DNA from: Albugo candida
Taxonomy: Eukaryota > Oomycota > Peronosporomycetes > Albuginales > Albuginaceae
Assembly (NCBI GenBank): GCA_905220665.1
Contig: CAJNAR010000009.1
Location: 62,001 to 126,000, forward strand
Direction: 5' to 3'
Length of the DNA stretch: 64,000 nucleotides
Shown here in pieces: positions 34,515 through 46,260 of the stretch (position 1 is the stretch's first letter; each line of letters begins with the position of its first letter). The notes under the pieces were generated by a model that saw only the letters and a program-made list of their open reading frames with translations, ran no database searches and was not told the origin of the DNA. A program made the translations under genes and the position numbers.

Positions 34515-36464
34515 ATGACCCACTTCGATAGAAATGAACATATCCTCTCATCAGAAACGTTCTCATCAATTGGTGCTCAAGATATTGCGTCTGAAAGCGC
34601 AATGTGGCAGCAGAAAACCATGTTCTTGATGCAAGAAAATGAGCTCTTGTCACTCGAAATAGCCAAATTAGACGCACAAACAAAGCAGAATATCGCATTA
34701 AGAAAACAGCTCAAACGTAAAGAAGAAGAATGTGCGACTTTGACGGCATTTATAGACACATTAAAGGCGACAAATGGCTCTGATCGGATTTCTGAGCCGC
34801 GACATCCCGACGAGAATGTGGAAAATGTGTACGCTTTACGAGCGGAAAACGAGGATTGGGGACGAAAGTACTCGGAACTGGAGAGAGAAACGGAGGAAAA
34901 GGACAATCTGATCCAGGATTTGCAAGAAGAGCTCGAAATAGGCCGAGAAGCTTTTTTAGAACAAAAAGAAATGGCGAAGGAGATGGTGTTGAAAGACCAT
35001 ACTTTGAATGAGTACAAACGTAAATTGACAATTACTGAAGCGAAGAATCAAAAACTTTTGGCAATGATTGAGACTATGAAACAGCATAACGAGATTGAAG
35101 ATGAGGAAGGAGCATCTCCAACGGAAGAATGGAAGGATGTTGAAAACACTGAAACACAACAAGCCTGTGACTCGGAAGAGGAAGAAGAGCCCATGAAAAG
35201 TATAGAAACGGGACGCTTGGGTTACGATCATTTATTTCTAGGCCCATCTTTGGCTGGCCCGGACAAACTTGTACCACACACAACGCGTATGCTGTGTCCT
35301 AAAGGAAAAGTTGCTTATATTTCGCGGGCGATCGGTTCGGGAAAGGACGATGTAGAGCAATGGGAAGCTGAAAAAGACTCTGATAGCGATTCGAGTCGTA
35401 CTGAAGCGCCTTCGACATCTCGCAAATTCGCTGTAGGTGTTCCTCGCACCTTTAGAAAACGTCTGGTTCGCCCTCCTTCCTTCCGTCCAAAGCTCTCAGT
35501 ACCTTCTTTGGTTCGAAAGAGACGACAAGCACAAGATCAGAGATCAATGCGTAGCTCGACATACACCCACAAGGACTCCACATGTCGATTTTGCAAGATT
35601 TTTCCGATTGTTGGCAATCGGTACGCTTGTTCGACATGTGAGGATGTGGAAATGTGTGCCAACTGCTACGGGCTCGGGTGTCATGGAATGGAGGACTCGG
35701 ACGAGCTTTTTGAGCGTGTGGAGACACTCGTATTTGTACGATGCAACTTACTTGCCACCGACCACGAAACCTTTCTGGCGATGCTTCGATTCGATATTTG
35801 CAACAGTAATCTCCGAAAATACAATTTCTGTCTGAATTGGGTCGCCGATCTATTGGTTGGAAAAAGCACAAGAGAGCTACAAGCTCGCGCTCTCGAGATT
35901 CCAAATATCTCACATCAAATTCGGAAGGAATTTGTGCATAGTTTGATGGAATTGGTTCAATCTCGACGAAGTGATTTGGTGATCAAAACTGAATGGGAGG
36001 CAGTTTTGGATCAGTACGCATTGGAAACTGGGAAGAAGAACGTTCGTTTCGAAGATCAAGCTTCTGATCACGGGATCGAGACATTGAGAATTTGGACAAT
36101 CGACAAATTCCGAACGACTTCACCTTTTGTGGAGAAGAGTATCCTCAAATATCAACGGGACGATCAAATCGCAATTGCTTCGTTAAGTTTCGATATGGAA
36201 GGAATTTTAGAGAAAGAAATTTCTGAGGAATCATACAGTGACCAAGAAATGGAACAAGAGAGCCAAGAGGGTGACTGCGAGTCTCAAGAGCAGGATGAAG
36301 AAGCCCGAGAGTGGGATGAAGAAGGTCGAGAGGAGAGTGAAGAGGAGGGAGAGTGTACTCCGGACGAAATCGAGGAGAGTAAGGAGACCCCTTCGACACC
36401 GAAAAAGGGTCGAGGTGCTTTCCGTGGGTTTGCGTGGCGGCGCAAGACGAAGAAAGGTCGATGA
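34515..36464 (+). CDS. Coiled-coil protein with ZZ-type zinc finger
   Basis: Single exon of 649 aa. Residues about 25-190 are coiled coil (MFLMQENELLSLEIAKL; NLIQDLQEELEIGREAF). A ZZ-type zinc finger follows near 355-400: CRFCKIFPIVGNRYACSTC, then CANCYGLGCHG. This is the C2-x(n)-C2-C2-H pattern used to bind peptides or histone tails and cargo adaptors. After a helical region of about 170 residues, the C-terminus (about 570-630) is a very acidic Glu/Ser/Asp stretch with repeated SQE/EE units, ending in a basic tail (KGRGAFRGFAWRRKTKKGR). I do not recognise an orthologue outside protists. Role unknown; scaffold or adaptor is an inference. Confidence 0.82.
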   Translation: MTHFDRNEHILSSETFSSIGAQDIASESAMWQQKTMFLMQENELLSLEIAKLDAQTKQNIALRKQLKRKEEECATLTAFIDTLKATNGSDRISEPRHPDENVENVYALRAENEDWGRKYSELERETEEKDNLIQDLQEELEIGREAFLEQKEMAKEMVLKDHTLNEYKRKLTITEAKNQKLLAMIETMKQHNEIEDEEGASPTEEWKDVENTETQQACDSEEEEEPMKSIETGRLGYDHLFLGPSLAGPDKLVPHTTRMLCPKGKVAYISRAIGSGKDDVEQWEAEKDSDSDSSRTEAPSTSRKFAVGVPRTFRKRLVRPPSFRPKLSVPSLVRKRRQAQDQRSMRSSTYTHKDSTCRFCKIFPIVGNRYACSTCEDVEMCANCYGLGCHGMEDSDELFERVETLVFVRCNLLATDHETFLAMLRFDICNSNLRKYNFCLNWVADLLVGKSTRELQARALEIPNISHQIRKEFVHSLMELVQSRRSDLVIKTEWEAVLDQYALETGKKNVRFEDQASDHGIETLRIWTIDKFRTTSPFVEKSILKYQRDDQIAIASLSFDMEGILEKEISEESYSDQEMEQESQEGDCESQEQDEEAREWDEEGREESEEEGECTPDEIEESKETPSTPKKGRGAFRGFAWRRKTKKGR

Positions 36465-36583
36465 GGATGCAAGCCAATTATTGGAGAAAAGTCCTTTGAT
36501 TTGCTTGCCATTTTAGAATTTCTGCCAATCAATAATGTTAATAGATCGATTTGAACCAATTGTAGCGCACAGTATATCAGATC

Positions 36584-39500
36584 ATGGGGAAGCTTAGGCT
36601 TGCATCGGGTCCGCCCCGGATTTATGAGATCCCCATGGGAGATGGAAGCGATCCACGTAGTTCAAACAGTCAGTATGAAGATGTAGTGTTAGCCATTCAT
36701 CCAACATCACAGCTTCTTGCGGTAGTAAAGTCCACAGAGGTCACATTATGGATGCATTCTTTTACTCACATTACAGGCGCTTCTTCTGAGCCAGCAGACA
36801 GCATATTGGACACACTCAGTGATGAAAAGGGCTATGATGCGCATTATCTTTTTTCCTTCCCTCGTGAATTGCGCGGAAACACTCCCACCCCCCCGAAAAA
36901 ACGCACAAAGCCGCATGCAACAGTGTGGGCGTATTGGATCTCTTCGCTGCAGCTAATTATCAGTGAATGTGGGGCTACTAATTGGGAGCTGTACGAATTC
37001 AACGTGGACCACGCTAAAAGCAACTCAAAGCCATTCTCAGCACGTTTGACAACGCACTCTGTCGCCAAAATTCTCGGAAATGACGACATCTCATCCTATA
37101 ACTTCTCTTCATCCCCTCAGAACGAAGATACATTTGCATTCCTTACGCTCGTAACCACCGATTCCATCCCGATCCTATCGGTTCATCAAGGTCAAGACGA
37201 GACAAGACCAGGATACATCTCGAGTATGGCTGTTCTCCACTCTCATGTCTTTCTTGGGCTCTCAGATGGCTTCCTCGCAGTCATTCATGTCCCCAGTCAC
37301 TCAGCACCACGCACGACGACGTCAGGCGATTGGAAAATCGATTTGAAGCCTCATTTTGACTCTGAGAGCGCATCAAATTCCCAGGCCAGCTGTCATGCAC
37401 TCAGTGGTGGCTCCATCTCTTTCGATACCGTCTTTCTCGTCGCGTGTTCATCCTCCCAATGCGTCCTTTTGGAGCTCAATATTCCTCTAAAACAGATCGA
37501 AAACTCTGTCTCAATACCAGAGCCTCCAACGACTTGCAAGCTCGTTTCTTGTGCTTTATTCGTGCAACAAACTACTCTTCTTGCGCTGGGATGGTCCAAT
37601 AGCAAAACCAGCTTGATTCACATCGAGAAAGCCACCCATTCCGCGTCGATTTCGCTTCATTCCGTTGGAGAATTGAGCCTCGAGTCGGATGGGTATCGTG
37701 CTTCTCAGCTCGGCTCGGTCGTTTCTATTGCTTGGGCAAGCGATGGAGCCGCTGTAGCGGTGGCTTACGAGAAACGAGGCTTCAGTCTTTTCTCCACCGA
37801 CGGGAAACGGATCATGTCGAGTTTCCCTCATCAATATCAACCTGTTTCTCACGACAATGAGACCTGTATTCATGGAGCTTTCCAGGTAGCGTGGACGCTT
37901 CAAGACTCCCTGTTGCTCGTGACGCCTCGTCCTCATCACGCAGTACGTGCCTATGAGCCCGAGGAATTGTACATGGAGATTCAGACCGAGCTGTACAAAG
38001 ACGAGGACGGATTTTGTATGTCATTGTCCGGGGCTTTGGGTCGTTGTGGAGCTTGGGTTCGTAGCTTTTCTCCTCGTCCAAGCAATCGAGAAGCAGGTTC
38101 GGCGGAAATGAACGGTAAAATCGATTCCGGGGACCTCATACTGAGTCTGGACGACGGTAAGGATCCAATGGATCTCGTGAATGTCCCATTTCACGAGATA
38201 ATCACTCGATTGAAAAGTGTTCCCACGCACACAAATGTATCCATTCGATTCCTTCGAATACAATGGGAAGCCATTTTCACACTTTTGACAATTGCAATTG
38301 ACAACGAAACCTTTTGCAATCGGAATCTCATCCAAATCCTCAAAGAAGACCCGGATCTTCACGCTCGTTTAGTGGGCTTACGCATGCAGAATCGTCATGG
38401 AGACTACACGACTCGATGGGATGCCGAGCTTGGACAGCAGAGTCTCTCATCCGATGGGATTTCGCGGTATGTTGACGCATGGAAGTCACTAAAGGGAACA
38501 TCAGCGACGCTGTCACGTCAAAAGTATGTGAAATTTATTTTTTCAGTTTTTCCGACGTGGAATCCCGTCGAAATTCTCACTGAAATTGCCGAGTTTTCCA
38601 AGCGTATCAATCATGCACGCTCATCGATCCTTATGGAGTATTCGATCATGCAGCAGGTTCCAATGTCGGGGATCGCGTCGTGTCTTCTCTTCCTTCAGGC
38701 TTCCAGCGCGTACGTTGTCGCATCTCGGGCCTTGGAAACGCCTTGGCAGCTGTCCACAGGCGCTCGATATACTGTTCCTCCGACATATGCGCACGCACTA
38801 CCACTTCGTTTGGCATCCTTCAGCAGCGATACACATCAGCTCGCAGTTGCTGGACAACGAGGCTTTTGTATTTTGAATCTTCTCACGGGAAAATGGCGCG
38901 GATTCGGCAATGTAGCGCAAGAATTGGATCGATATGTGACGGCTCTTTTGTGGCTGACAAATGATGTTATCGCGGTCGGACTCACCAAGGCGTCGGAGCA
39001 TCATGAACGCGTGCATATTGAGGCGTATCCGCGCGATCATTTGGACGTGGAAGCTCGCGTAGCGTCTATCTCATTGACGAGCTCTCCACCTGCTATTGCC
39101 AATGTCGCAAAGAAAGACGTTTGTATCATCGCAATGCAAGTCTGTGGGTCATTTTTATACTGTTTTGGATCGCGTAGCGTGTGGCAAATTCGCATGGCAA
39201 TGGATGCAAAAATCGATCGATTTTTAGTGTGTGAAAATCGGCATTTTCCATACACTTTAGCGAGGAAACTCGCTCAGGATGTCGAGGCTTTTGGTACGAT
39301 TTCAACGTTTACATTGCTTCCACGCCTCGTGGATCTTGTGCATTCGGATGAGAAGAACGAGAGCAACGAAGTCAGCTGGATCAGTTCGGTCTTTCAATCG
39401 CTGATCCACGGGCAAGCCCCGGACCAATACGCAAATCAAGACGTTTTCCCTCGGTTTTTATTCCACGATTCCATGCAACAAGACGTTCTTTTATGGGATC

Positions 39501-41051
39501 CGGAGGCGCGATGGATGTACACTGTTGCAAGGAATGTGACTCGTATGGTGTTTTTCCATTTGTCGCTTGAGGAATGTCCGCTTTGGCCGCCGATGCTTCA
39601 AATGTTTGTAGGAATTCACGGTACTTGCGGACTTTCAATTTGGTTTCCGCTTTTGGATGGCGTTTTTCCGTCTCCTTCTGCGTCCTTCACAAACGATGTG
39701 CATTCATTACGTCTATTTCTCCTCTGTCAAGATCCCTTGCGGTCGAAAACGCACGAGTTGGAATTCGGGACAGCGTGGCCGACCTGGGAATTATATCAGC
39801 AGGTTTTATGTGAGTACGGCATCCAGTTGGATGGAAATGCGAATACATCGTGTCAGGCCGTGTCAATTGCTTGTCCAAAATCCATTTCAAACGACTCGAC
39901 GGTCGCGTTACAAATGACAATGTTACATGCTAATGTGACGATCGATTCCGATACCAATGTGCTTGGAATGGAGCCTTTTTTTGGTGTGTTGGTGGCTATC
40001 TCTCAAGATATCTTCTCTATGGTCGCTAGTGATGCTTCCATCACCTCTGTGTACGACGCTTTTGTGCGTGTGCAGCCGATTCTCCATGTGGCAATCGAGG
40101 TTTCCGTGCGTTGGAATCAATGGAAATGGGCCGAACAAATGCTTCAAACGCTTTGGGAAGAGTTCCCATACGCATCGACTGCGACGGAAATGCTCTTATG
40201 GAACGTTGTGGAGGGATTTCATGTCGGAATATACAGCGAGACGGAGTGGAAGCGCGTGATGTCACTTGTGCGGCCTCGAGAATGGGATACAGAGAGCACG
40301 ATGAAGCGGGATTTTGCATTGGGAATCGACGAATATTGTGAGATAATCGCTCAGCTGGCACGCAAATGTGAGCCATCTCGCCGAAAATCCATTTTTCGCT
40401 TCGCAGGCGACCCGTGCGATTTGATTTCTATCTGTAAAGCCCGAAAGCAATTGAAAACCGCAGCGAATTTTCTGATTTTATTGGACACGAGCGAAAGTTT
40501 GGGATCGGAGGAAGCAGAGAATACGGAGATGATGAGAATTGTCGTATTTCGAAACAATTCTGCTGTCGAATTGGTGGAAATGTGTTTAAATGAGAAGGAA
40601 TGGAAGTTGGCGAAGGAGATTGTTCGTGTGGTACGAAGGTGGCAAATTGTGTATTCACACGAAAAAAGCGATGGAAGAGAATGTATCGATGAAAAGCTAG
40701 CGGAAATGGCATCTGGCGACTTGGAAACACGGAATTTTGAACGATTGGCGTGGATGTGTGATCATTTGCAAGCGAAATTGCCACCGAATGGACGGGAGAA
40801 GGCAGAGAGCGATTTGGATGAGGAAATGATGGAATGGCTTTCGAATGAATTGCATCAGCGGTTCATTGTGTCGCATCGAGCGCTCGAATTGCGGTACGTT
40901 TTTTTTTGAGATTTGAAGTGAGACTGCAACGCTGAGACATTTCTACTGAATGGTATCCAGGTACCTGTCTCAGGCTTTTCGAGAGGCGGCTTATAATAGG
41001 TGGAGTGCGGTAGTACAAAATGCGTTTGGAAGAAGTGATTCTTCTTTATAG
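36584..41051 (+). CDS. RIC1: RIC1 homologue (RAB6 GEF subunit) with inserted PDZ-like domain
   Basis: Exons 36584-40893 and 40961-41051 (67 bp intron) give about 1466 aa. The N-terminal half is WD40-like (VVLAIHPTSQLLAVV, SIAWASDGAAVAVAYEKRG). The C-terminal RIC1 domain has the diagnostic IAQLARKCEPSRRKSIF, LKTAANFLILLDTSESL and LNEKEWKLAKEIVRVV blocks (about 1155-1352). RIC1 with RGP1 activates Rab6 at the Golgi for retrograde transport. Unusual: residues about 475-565 read as a PDZ-like domain (GFCMSLSG as carboxylate loop, GAWVRSF, GKIDSGDLILSLDDG, NVSIRF) between beta-propeller segments. The short last exon (YLSQAFREAAYNRW) completes the helical end. The next ATG is only 40 bp past the stop. 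Confidence 0.85.
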
Positions 41052-41090
41052 CCAATTAGAACAGTCGTGATTATTGACCAATTGTACGGA

Positions 41091-41447
41091 ATGATGTCAA
41101 TACGACACCAATGGATCGCTGCTCGGTGCGTTCGATTGAGACGTTTTTGTAGCTCTCAAAGCGCCTCTGACGTCGAGATGGGTATGAAAACAAAGCTGAT
41201 GGAGAGTTTGAAAGCGAGTGATGTTCAGGTCACCGATGTATCCGGTGGATGTGGCAGTATGTATAATATAAAAGTGGTGTCCTCGCAATTCGAAGGCAAA
41301 TCGCGCGTTATACAGCATCGAATGGTTAACGAGGTACATTTGAACGACACCCTTGACACTGAACACTGACACACTCTCCAGGTCCTTAAGAATGAAATCA
41401 AAGGCATGCATGGACTTACAATTCGAACAGAAACGCCAGCAGAGTAG
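41091..41447 (+). CDS. Mitochondrial BolA family protein (BOLA3-like)
   Basis: Exons 41091-41333 and 41382-41447 (48 bp intron), about 102 aa. An Arg/Ser-rich N-terminus ([20 protein letters not shown]) fits a mitochondrial presequence. The mature part has [36 protein letters not shown] across the junction and [11 protein letters not shown]. The invariant His of HRMVN and the Cys of GGCGS are characteristic of BOLA3, which works with monothiol glutaredoxin in delivering Fe-S clusters to mitochondrial enzymes. Its start is 39 bp after the RIC1 stop, leaving little room for a separate promoter. Confidence 0.9.
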
Positions 41448-41632
41448 CATGTAACTCAAAACCGGTTTTTTATGTGCGACTTGTACATTCGCGTCACACG
41501 CGATTCTCGTCCGACATGACTGTCACATTGGACGAGAATGATGGTTGCTGCAGAATTGCTCGAAGAATGTTACGCCAATTTGAACGTTGAACCGCCAACA
41601 CTCTTTTTCCTCTATTTGTTGGCTCTTCCGTC

Positions 41633-42364
41633 ATGACCGACTCTGCTCTCCTTGCCTCCATGTACGCAAAAAATCGTCGACGAATTCATTTTGATGTCAT
41701 CCAACTTCAAAAGTATTATCATCTTCCGCTACGATCGGTATGAATGCGTGCTGCAAATAAGTCGTAAAAGCGATCTATTTTGATGTTGCAGGCAGCTGAG
41801 CGACTTGGTGTTTGTGAGGCAGCACTGAAGCGAATCTGTCGGCGTAATTCCATTCGACGGTGGCCTTATCGTCAGATTTCTTCGATTTTGAGACGGATGA
41901 CGCAGCTTCAGACCATCAAAGCCACAAAAAGAGAGTTGGACGAGTCGAAAGACTTTCTCCTACCCCATGAGCTTGGACATTTGAGAGCACAAGCACGAGA
42001 GGAGCAACACGATGCTTGTTCAGAGCAAGAAGCTATGACTTCCATTTCGCGTATCCAGCAAGAGCTGGACGCGTTAGAGGCAGAAAAGAATCGAGTGGTT
42101 GCAACTGCTCATCTCTCCAAGCAGCTTTCAAAACGCACAAATCGATTACAGCGAATTTTACCCGATTATGATCAGCGCTCTTCCCACAAAGCGTCCATTC
42201 GCCAAAGTGCCACGCGCGAATTGCACGTGCTGGCTACTGCATGCACCGGGGAAGTCAATCCATCCGTCGGTACCCACACGTTGGCAGAGACACCTATGTA
42301 TCAAGCACATGACGCTTTTGCAGCGCATGTGATCATGTCGTTCCGAACAGGGTCAACATTGTAA
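41633..42364 (+). CDS. RWP-RK domain protein
   Basis: Exons 41633-41737 and 41792-42364 (54 bp intron), about 225 aa. The join reconstitutes an RWP-RK DNA-binding domain near residues 16-65: RIHFDVIQLQKYYHLPL, then AAERLGVCEAALKRICRR and RRWPYRQ, a variant of the RWPxRK motif. A coiled-coil stretch (about 110-145) may dimerise. In oomycetes RWP-RK proteins are a known transcription factor family. The remaining C-terminus has no recognisable domain. Confidence 0.88.
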
Positions 42365-42452
42365 TCTGTGGATGCCTTAAGATTATATTTGCAGTATTTT
42401 CAATAAGCGCCTCAAATACAAGCGCGCTGGCGTACCGTATTCCGCAAAATGA

Positions 42453-43697
42453 CTAGAAGCTCAATAATGCTCCGACAGGAACATGATCGCTACCTTTCAC
42501 GTTTTCTCGAACAAATGAATCTTTCTACAAGAAACCGTCCAACCAACGTGATGATTAACTTTCGTTTCGCGAGACGTATCGAAATACGTACCACTTTATC
42601 GATGAATCGCTCTGAAACCACAACATAATCGAGTCGCCATCCTTTATTCCGCGTCCGTGCGTTAAAGCGATACGACCAGTACGTAAATTGCTTCTTCTCA
42701 GGATAGAATTGGCGAAACGTATCCACGTAACCAGACTGTAATGCGTCTCCAAAGTTCTTCCGCTCAGCATCAGTGAATCCTGGGGTTTTATTTCTCTGTC
42801 AAGAAAACGTCATAAGTGATCCAATGTGCAAAAGTTAAGGTACAGTACATTGCTTTTGGGATCGTGTATATCGATATCCTGATGTGCTACATTGAGGTCT
42901 CCACACCATATAACAGCTTTTTCGGATTCTTTCTCAAGTGACTGAAGCGTTTGTAACAACACTGCATCCCACTTTGTAGTACGTTCTCCTAAGCGCTCCA
43001 ACTTCATACCGGAATTCGGCACATAGGTGTGAACCATCCAAAATCTCTCAAACTCGAGCGCGAGAAATCTACCTTCCGATGACCCTAAAGTACTGTCATC
43101 TAAGTGCGATCGAACCTGTAGTGGCTTCAATTTGGAGCATACGGCTGTCCCCGCATAACCTTTCTTCTGTGCACAAGACCAATACTGGAATGGATACTGT
43201 GGTAAAAGATCTTCCATCTTCTGCACTTGCGCGCTATCGATCTTGGTCTCACTCAGGCAAATGATATCAGCATTTTCCTCTAACACATATGCTTGGAAAT
43301 ATTGACCCTCATCGTGCTTTAGAAGCGCACGAAGTCCATTCACATTCCAGGCAATGATTTTCAGCGAGTCTGTGGGTGCATTTATTTTTGTCTCCAGGCC
43401 AAACGTTGGGCGAATTTCCTTGCAGTACGCCTCCATTTCACTCGACAGAGGTCGTAGAGTCTGTTTCAATGGACGAACGATGGTGCAGAGCGATGTTTTA
43501 GAATCGCTTTTGGTAAAAAATGCATTCCAAGCTTTTGCCTGTGAATTTGCGTTCTCGTGAGTAGGCGCGGAGGGATTTTGGCCAGGTTCGAATTTTCCGA
43601 TAGTCTCTGATGTCTGCTTTGATGACAAATTATTCGATCGACATGCCGTTCGCAATCGCTTTGTAGTCGTTTTTGCCGCTGTCTTTGTTCGTTTCAT
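42453..43697 (-). CDS. AP endonuclease (exonuclease III / APE1 family)
   Basis: Three exons on the minus strand, 42849-43697, 42592-42795 and 42453-42524 (introns 53 and 67 bp), about 374 aa. The first 100 residues are basic (MKRTKTAAKTTTKRLRT) and probably nuclear-targeting. The catalytic domain has IIAWNVNGLRALL, ICLSETKIDSAQ (metal-binding Glu), YVPNSGMKL (Tyr), IWCGDLNVAHQDIDI (Asp/Asn), GWRLDYVVVSE and, in the last exon, GSDHVPVGALL with the catalytic His. It incises abasic sites in base-excision repair. All active-site residues are present once exons are joined. Confidence 0.95.
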
Positions 43698-44344
43698 GGT
43701 CGATCGGAGGTTTTACGTATTAATATCCAATTGCCAGCAAGAATGGTACTTTTTGTTCAATAAGACGACGTAAAGGCTCCAGTCTAAAGCTCAAGTTTCA
43801 TTCAGAACCAATCCGAGTCAAGGCTGGTTGGGAAGGCAACGCTGCTGCGCTGATCAGCTCCGACTGGATGAAAATAAAGAAATAGAGGAATGACTTAATT
43901 GAGAGTTCCGTGAGAATCAGTGCGTGCGCTCTATTTGAATTACGTCTGCTGTCGCAATATCATACGGTATTAGCTGTGCCTATGCTCTACAAAACATGTG
44001 CTGCGATATAAAAGTATTCCCTTTAGTGCACGGACGCATTGTTTTGTCCTGTCCTCTATCCTCTTTTCTACGGACTTCTAGCTCCTAATTTGCCAACTCT
44101 CAAAATATAAATTTATAAAATTAAGAGTCAGTTCTAAGAAGTTATAAGAGTCCCCAAACTCTGCTTTTCCGAGTTGGTGGCAATTGTTTACGATCGATCG
44201 AAAATACAAATATCAGCTATTCCTACTGCGGCGATACAACGGCGCCCGCGCAAAACGCATTCAAATTGTATCGGAGTCTCCTTCAGCCGCAAAGTGTATC
44301 TCCGCAGAGCATTTCTATTCACGTGAACCAGACGCGGTTACATC
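43698..44344. other. Divergent intergenic region, no supported gene
   Basis: About 650 bp between the outward-facing AP endonuclease and membrane protein genes, AT-rich around 44100. A plus-strand frame at 44184-44387 is out of frame with the membrane protein and has no motif. The region likely contains both promoters. Confidence 0.45.
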
Positions 44345-45355
44345 ATGTCTGCGATTACGATTATATGTTTTGGTTTCCTCACGTTAGGTACGTCCTTTCA
44401 TTCATGTCTATATATGTAATATCGAGATGTTGTAGTAGCATTTGCGGATGACACGGTCAATCCTTCACTCTGCTTACGTGTAGAGACTTGTAATAGAGGC
44501 GGATTGTCACTCACATGCAATATCACCAAATTCCAGTGCCCGCCTTGCGTGGCCTTTGATACGAATGGCTGCTTCGAGACGCTGAATGGCGTTTGTCCGT
44601 TTGGTTTTAATTGTGCAGATGCTTGGAATGAAATGAAAGGTTTGATTCCACCTTCCGATAATCAGACAAAGACCAATACGAAGCCTGATACACCTGAAAA
44701 TCGGACCAAGGAAGCTCCAGTAACGACAACGATTCCTGCACCGACTTTACCTCCTCAAACGGAGAATCCTAGTCCGACACCTTCTGGATCCAATATGAGT
44801 GTGATATTTGCAATCATTGGTGCGGCGATTGGGGTCATTGCTGTTGCGGTCATTTTCCTCACATTAGTCCGTCGATCTCGAGCTGCTAATGACGACGACG
44901 AAGAGATGATCAGCACGTCGTCAGGATACAAAAGTGGAGTTCGTCATAGTGACGTCAAGCCTCCCGTCAATTTTACCCAATTCCATACAAACAATGAATT
45001 TGAAGCTCGATCCGCGTCGTTTGTATCGTCATCACGATCACAGTCTCGAGTGGATCCGGTGCTTGCGTCTAGTGTAGCTAGCTATTACAATCAGTCTCGA
45101 CCAATTAGCAGTCCTGGATGTAGACGTTCCACGATAGGTGTGGCAAGACCTGTGATTCCACCAGGTCCTAGTCGACTATCTGGGTACTCCACATCATCGA
45201 ATCCTATGGCACCGTCAGCCACAGAAAACTCTTCCTCAGTAGCGGCTCCTAACTCTGCAGGTTTGGATGTATACGCTGCCGAGTACCGGACAGGGCCTTA
45301 TGTTCAGAACATCGTGGAATCGCCACGTTCAAGGAGAGAATCTTACGAATTTTAG
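44345..45355 (+). CDS. Type I membrane protein with short Cys-rich ectodomain
   Basis: Exons 44345-44387 and 44436-45355 (48 bp intron), about 320 aa. A clear signal peptide (MSAITIICFGFLTLVAFA) is formed across the intron. The ectodomain of about 60 residues holds eight or so cysteines (LCLRVETCNRG, FQCPPCVAF, CFETLNGVCPFGFNC), followed by a Pro/Thr/Asn-rich stalk with N-glycosylation sequons. One transmembrane helix (about 136-158, VIFAIIGAAIGVIAVAVIF) ends in RRSR. The 160-residue cytoplasmic tail is Ser-rich with tyrosines. I do not recognise the family. The architecture suggests a surface receptor or cell-wall sensor, by inference only. Confidence 0.8.
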
Positions 45356-45621
45356 AGCCTGTACTGTGGATAGTGGTTTTTGTTATTTTGATGAAAGAAC
45401 TGGGCACTTTTTGAAATAATCTCAAACATCCGCATCTCAAGAAGTGGGTCGTGACGTCCTAATTCCGGTGGATTCATTGGAATGTGATGAACATTACTTT
45501 CAGATACAGTACAATACTAATCCCAATATGATAGTGAGTGAGTGGATCAAGCTACGTAACGCTACCTTTACAAAAACGTGAGTTTTGCTTCCCAGATCGA
45601 TTTACCACAATTCTGTGATTA

Positions 45622-46047
45622 TTAGAGTTTGTCCATTTTATCGAATTGACCTCCACCGGGATTACGTCGCTTTAGCTCGGCGCGTTCCGCTTTTCTGAAA
45701 TCAAATGTACAGGAGTGTTGATCCGCGTACCGATGCTGGTTACAGTATACGTAACCACATCGGCATTCGACTGCGGTGATTCCAATTTTTTTCTTGCATT
45801 CCCAACACTTTTTCTTATTCAGTTGTAGAGGCTTTGATTCGTTTACATCGATTCTCCCTTCCTGTTGTTTTTCATCATGTTGTGCTTTCAAAGAGTTTTG
45901 ATGTTTGTCAGTCGAAATTGATGCATTTGGCGAACCATCTGACATGACCTTTTTCCAGCAAACTGAACACATACCGCCATTTGCAGCTGACCCAAAAAAT
46001 CCGCACTTATTCGCGCATAACTGGCTGTCGTCTTGCTTCTGCTGCAT
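45622..46047 (-). CDS. A20/AN1 zinc-finger (stress-associated) protein
   Basis: Single exon, 141 aa. The N-terminal A20 finger is CANKCGFFGSAANGGMCSVC followed by WKK. The C-terminal AN1 finger runs CWECKKKIGITAVECRCG, then YCNQHRYADQHSCTFDF, with all Cys/His ligands. This is the standard stress-associated protein (SAP/ZFAND5/6) layout. These proteins bind ubiquitin chains and modulate stress responses and proteasomal delivery. It ends RRNPGGGQFDKMDKL, a typical family end. Confidence 0.95.
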   Translation of the reverse strand: MQQKQDDSQLCANKCGFFGSAANGGMCSVCWKKVMSDGSPNASISTDKHQNSLKAQHDEKQQEGRIDVNESKPLQLNKKKCWECKKKIGITAVECRCGYVYCNQHRYADQHSCTFDFRKAERAELKRRNPGGGQFDKMDKL

Positions 46048-46260
46048 GAAGGCTCAAGTAGTACGAGGAGAATTATTTACGTTTCAAGCTCACGGCTGAT
46101 ACGTATACTATACATCTAGTATACATCTGCTCGAATATAAGTCAACATCTCGACGAAAAGAATCGCCTCGTCCTCTCTGCGACATGCGTCTCCAACTGGC
46201 TAGTACTATCGCATGCAAGCCGTGAGGTACACTTTGCAAAATTCACTGGAAACTTCACGT

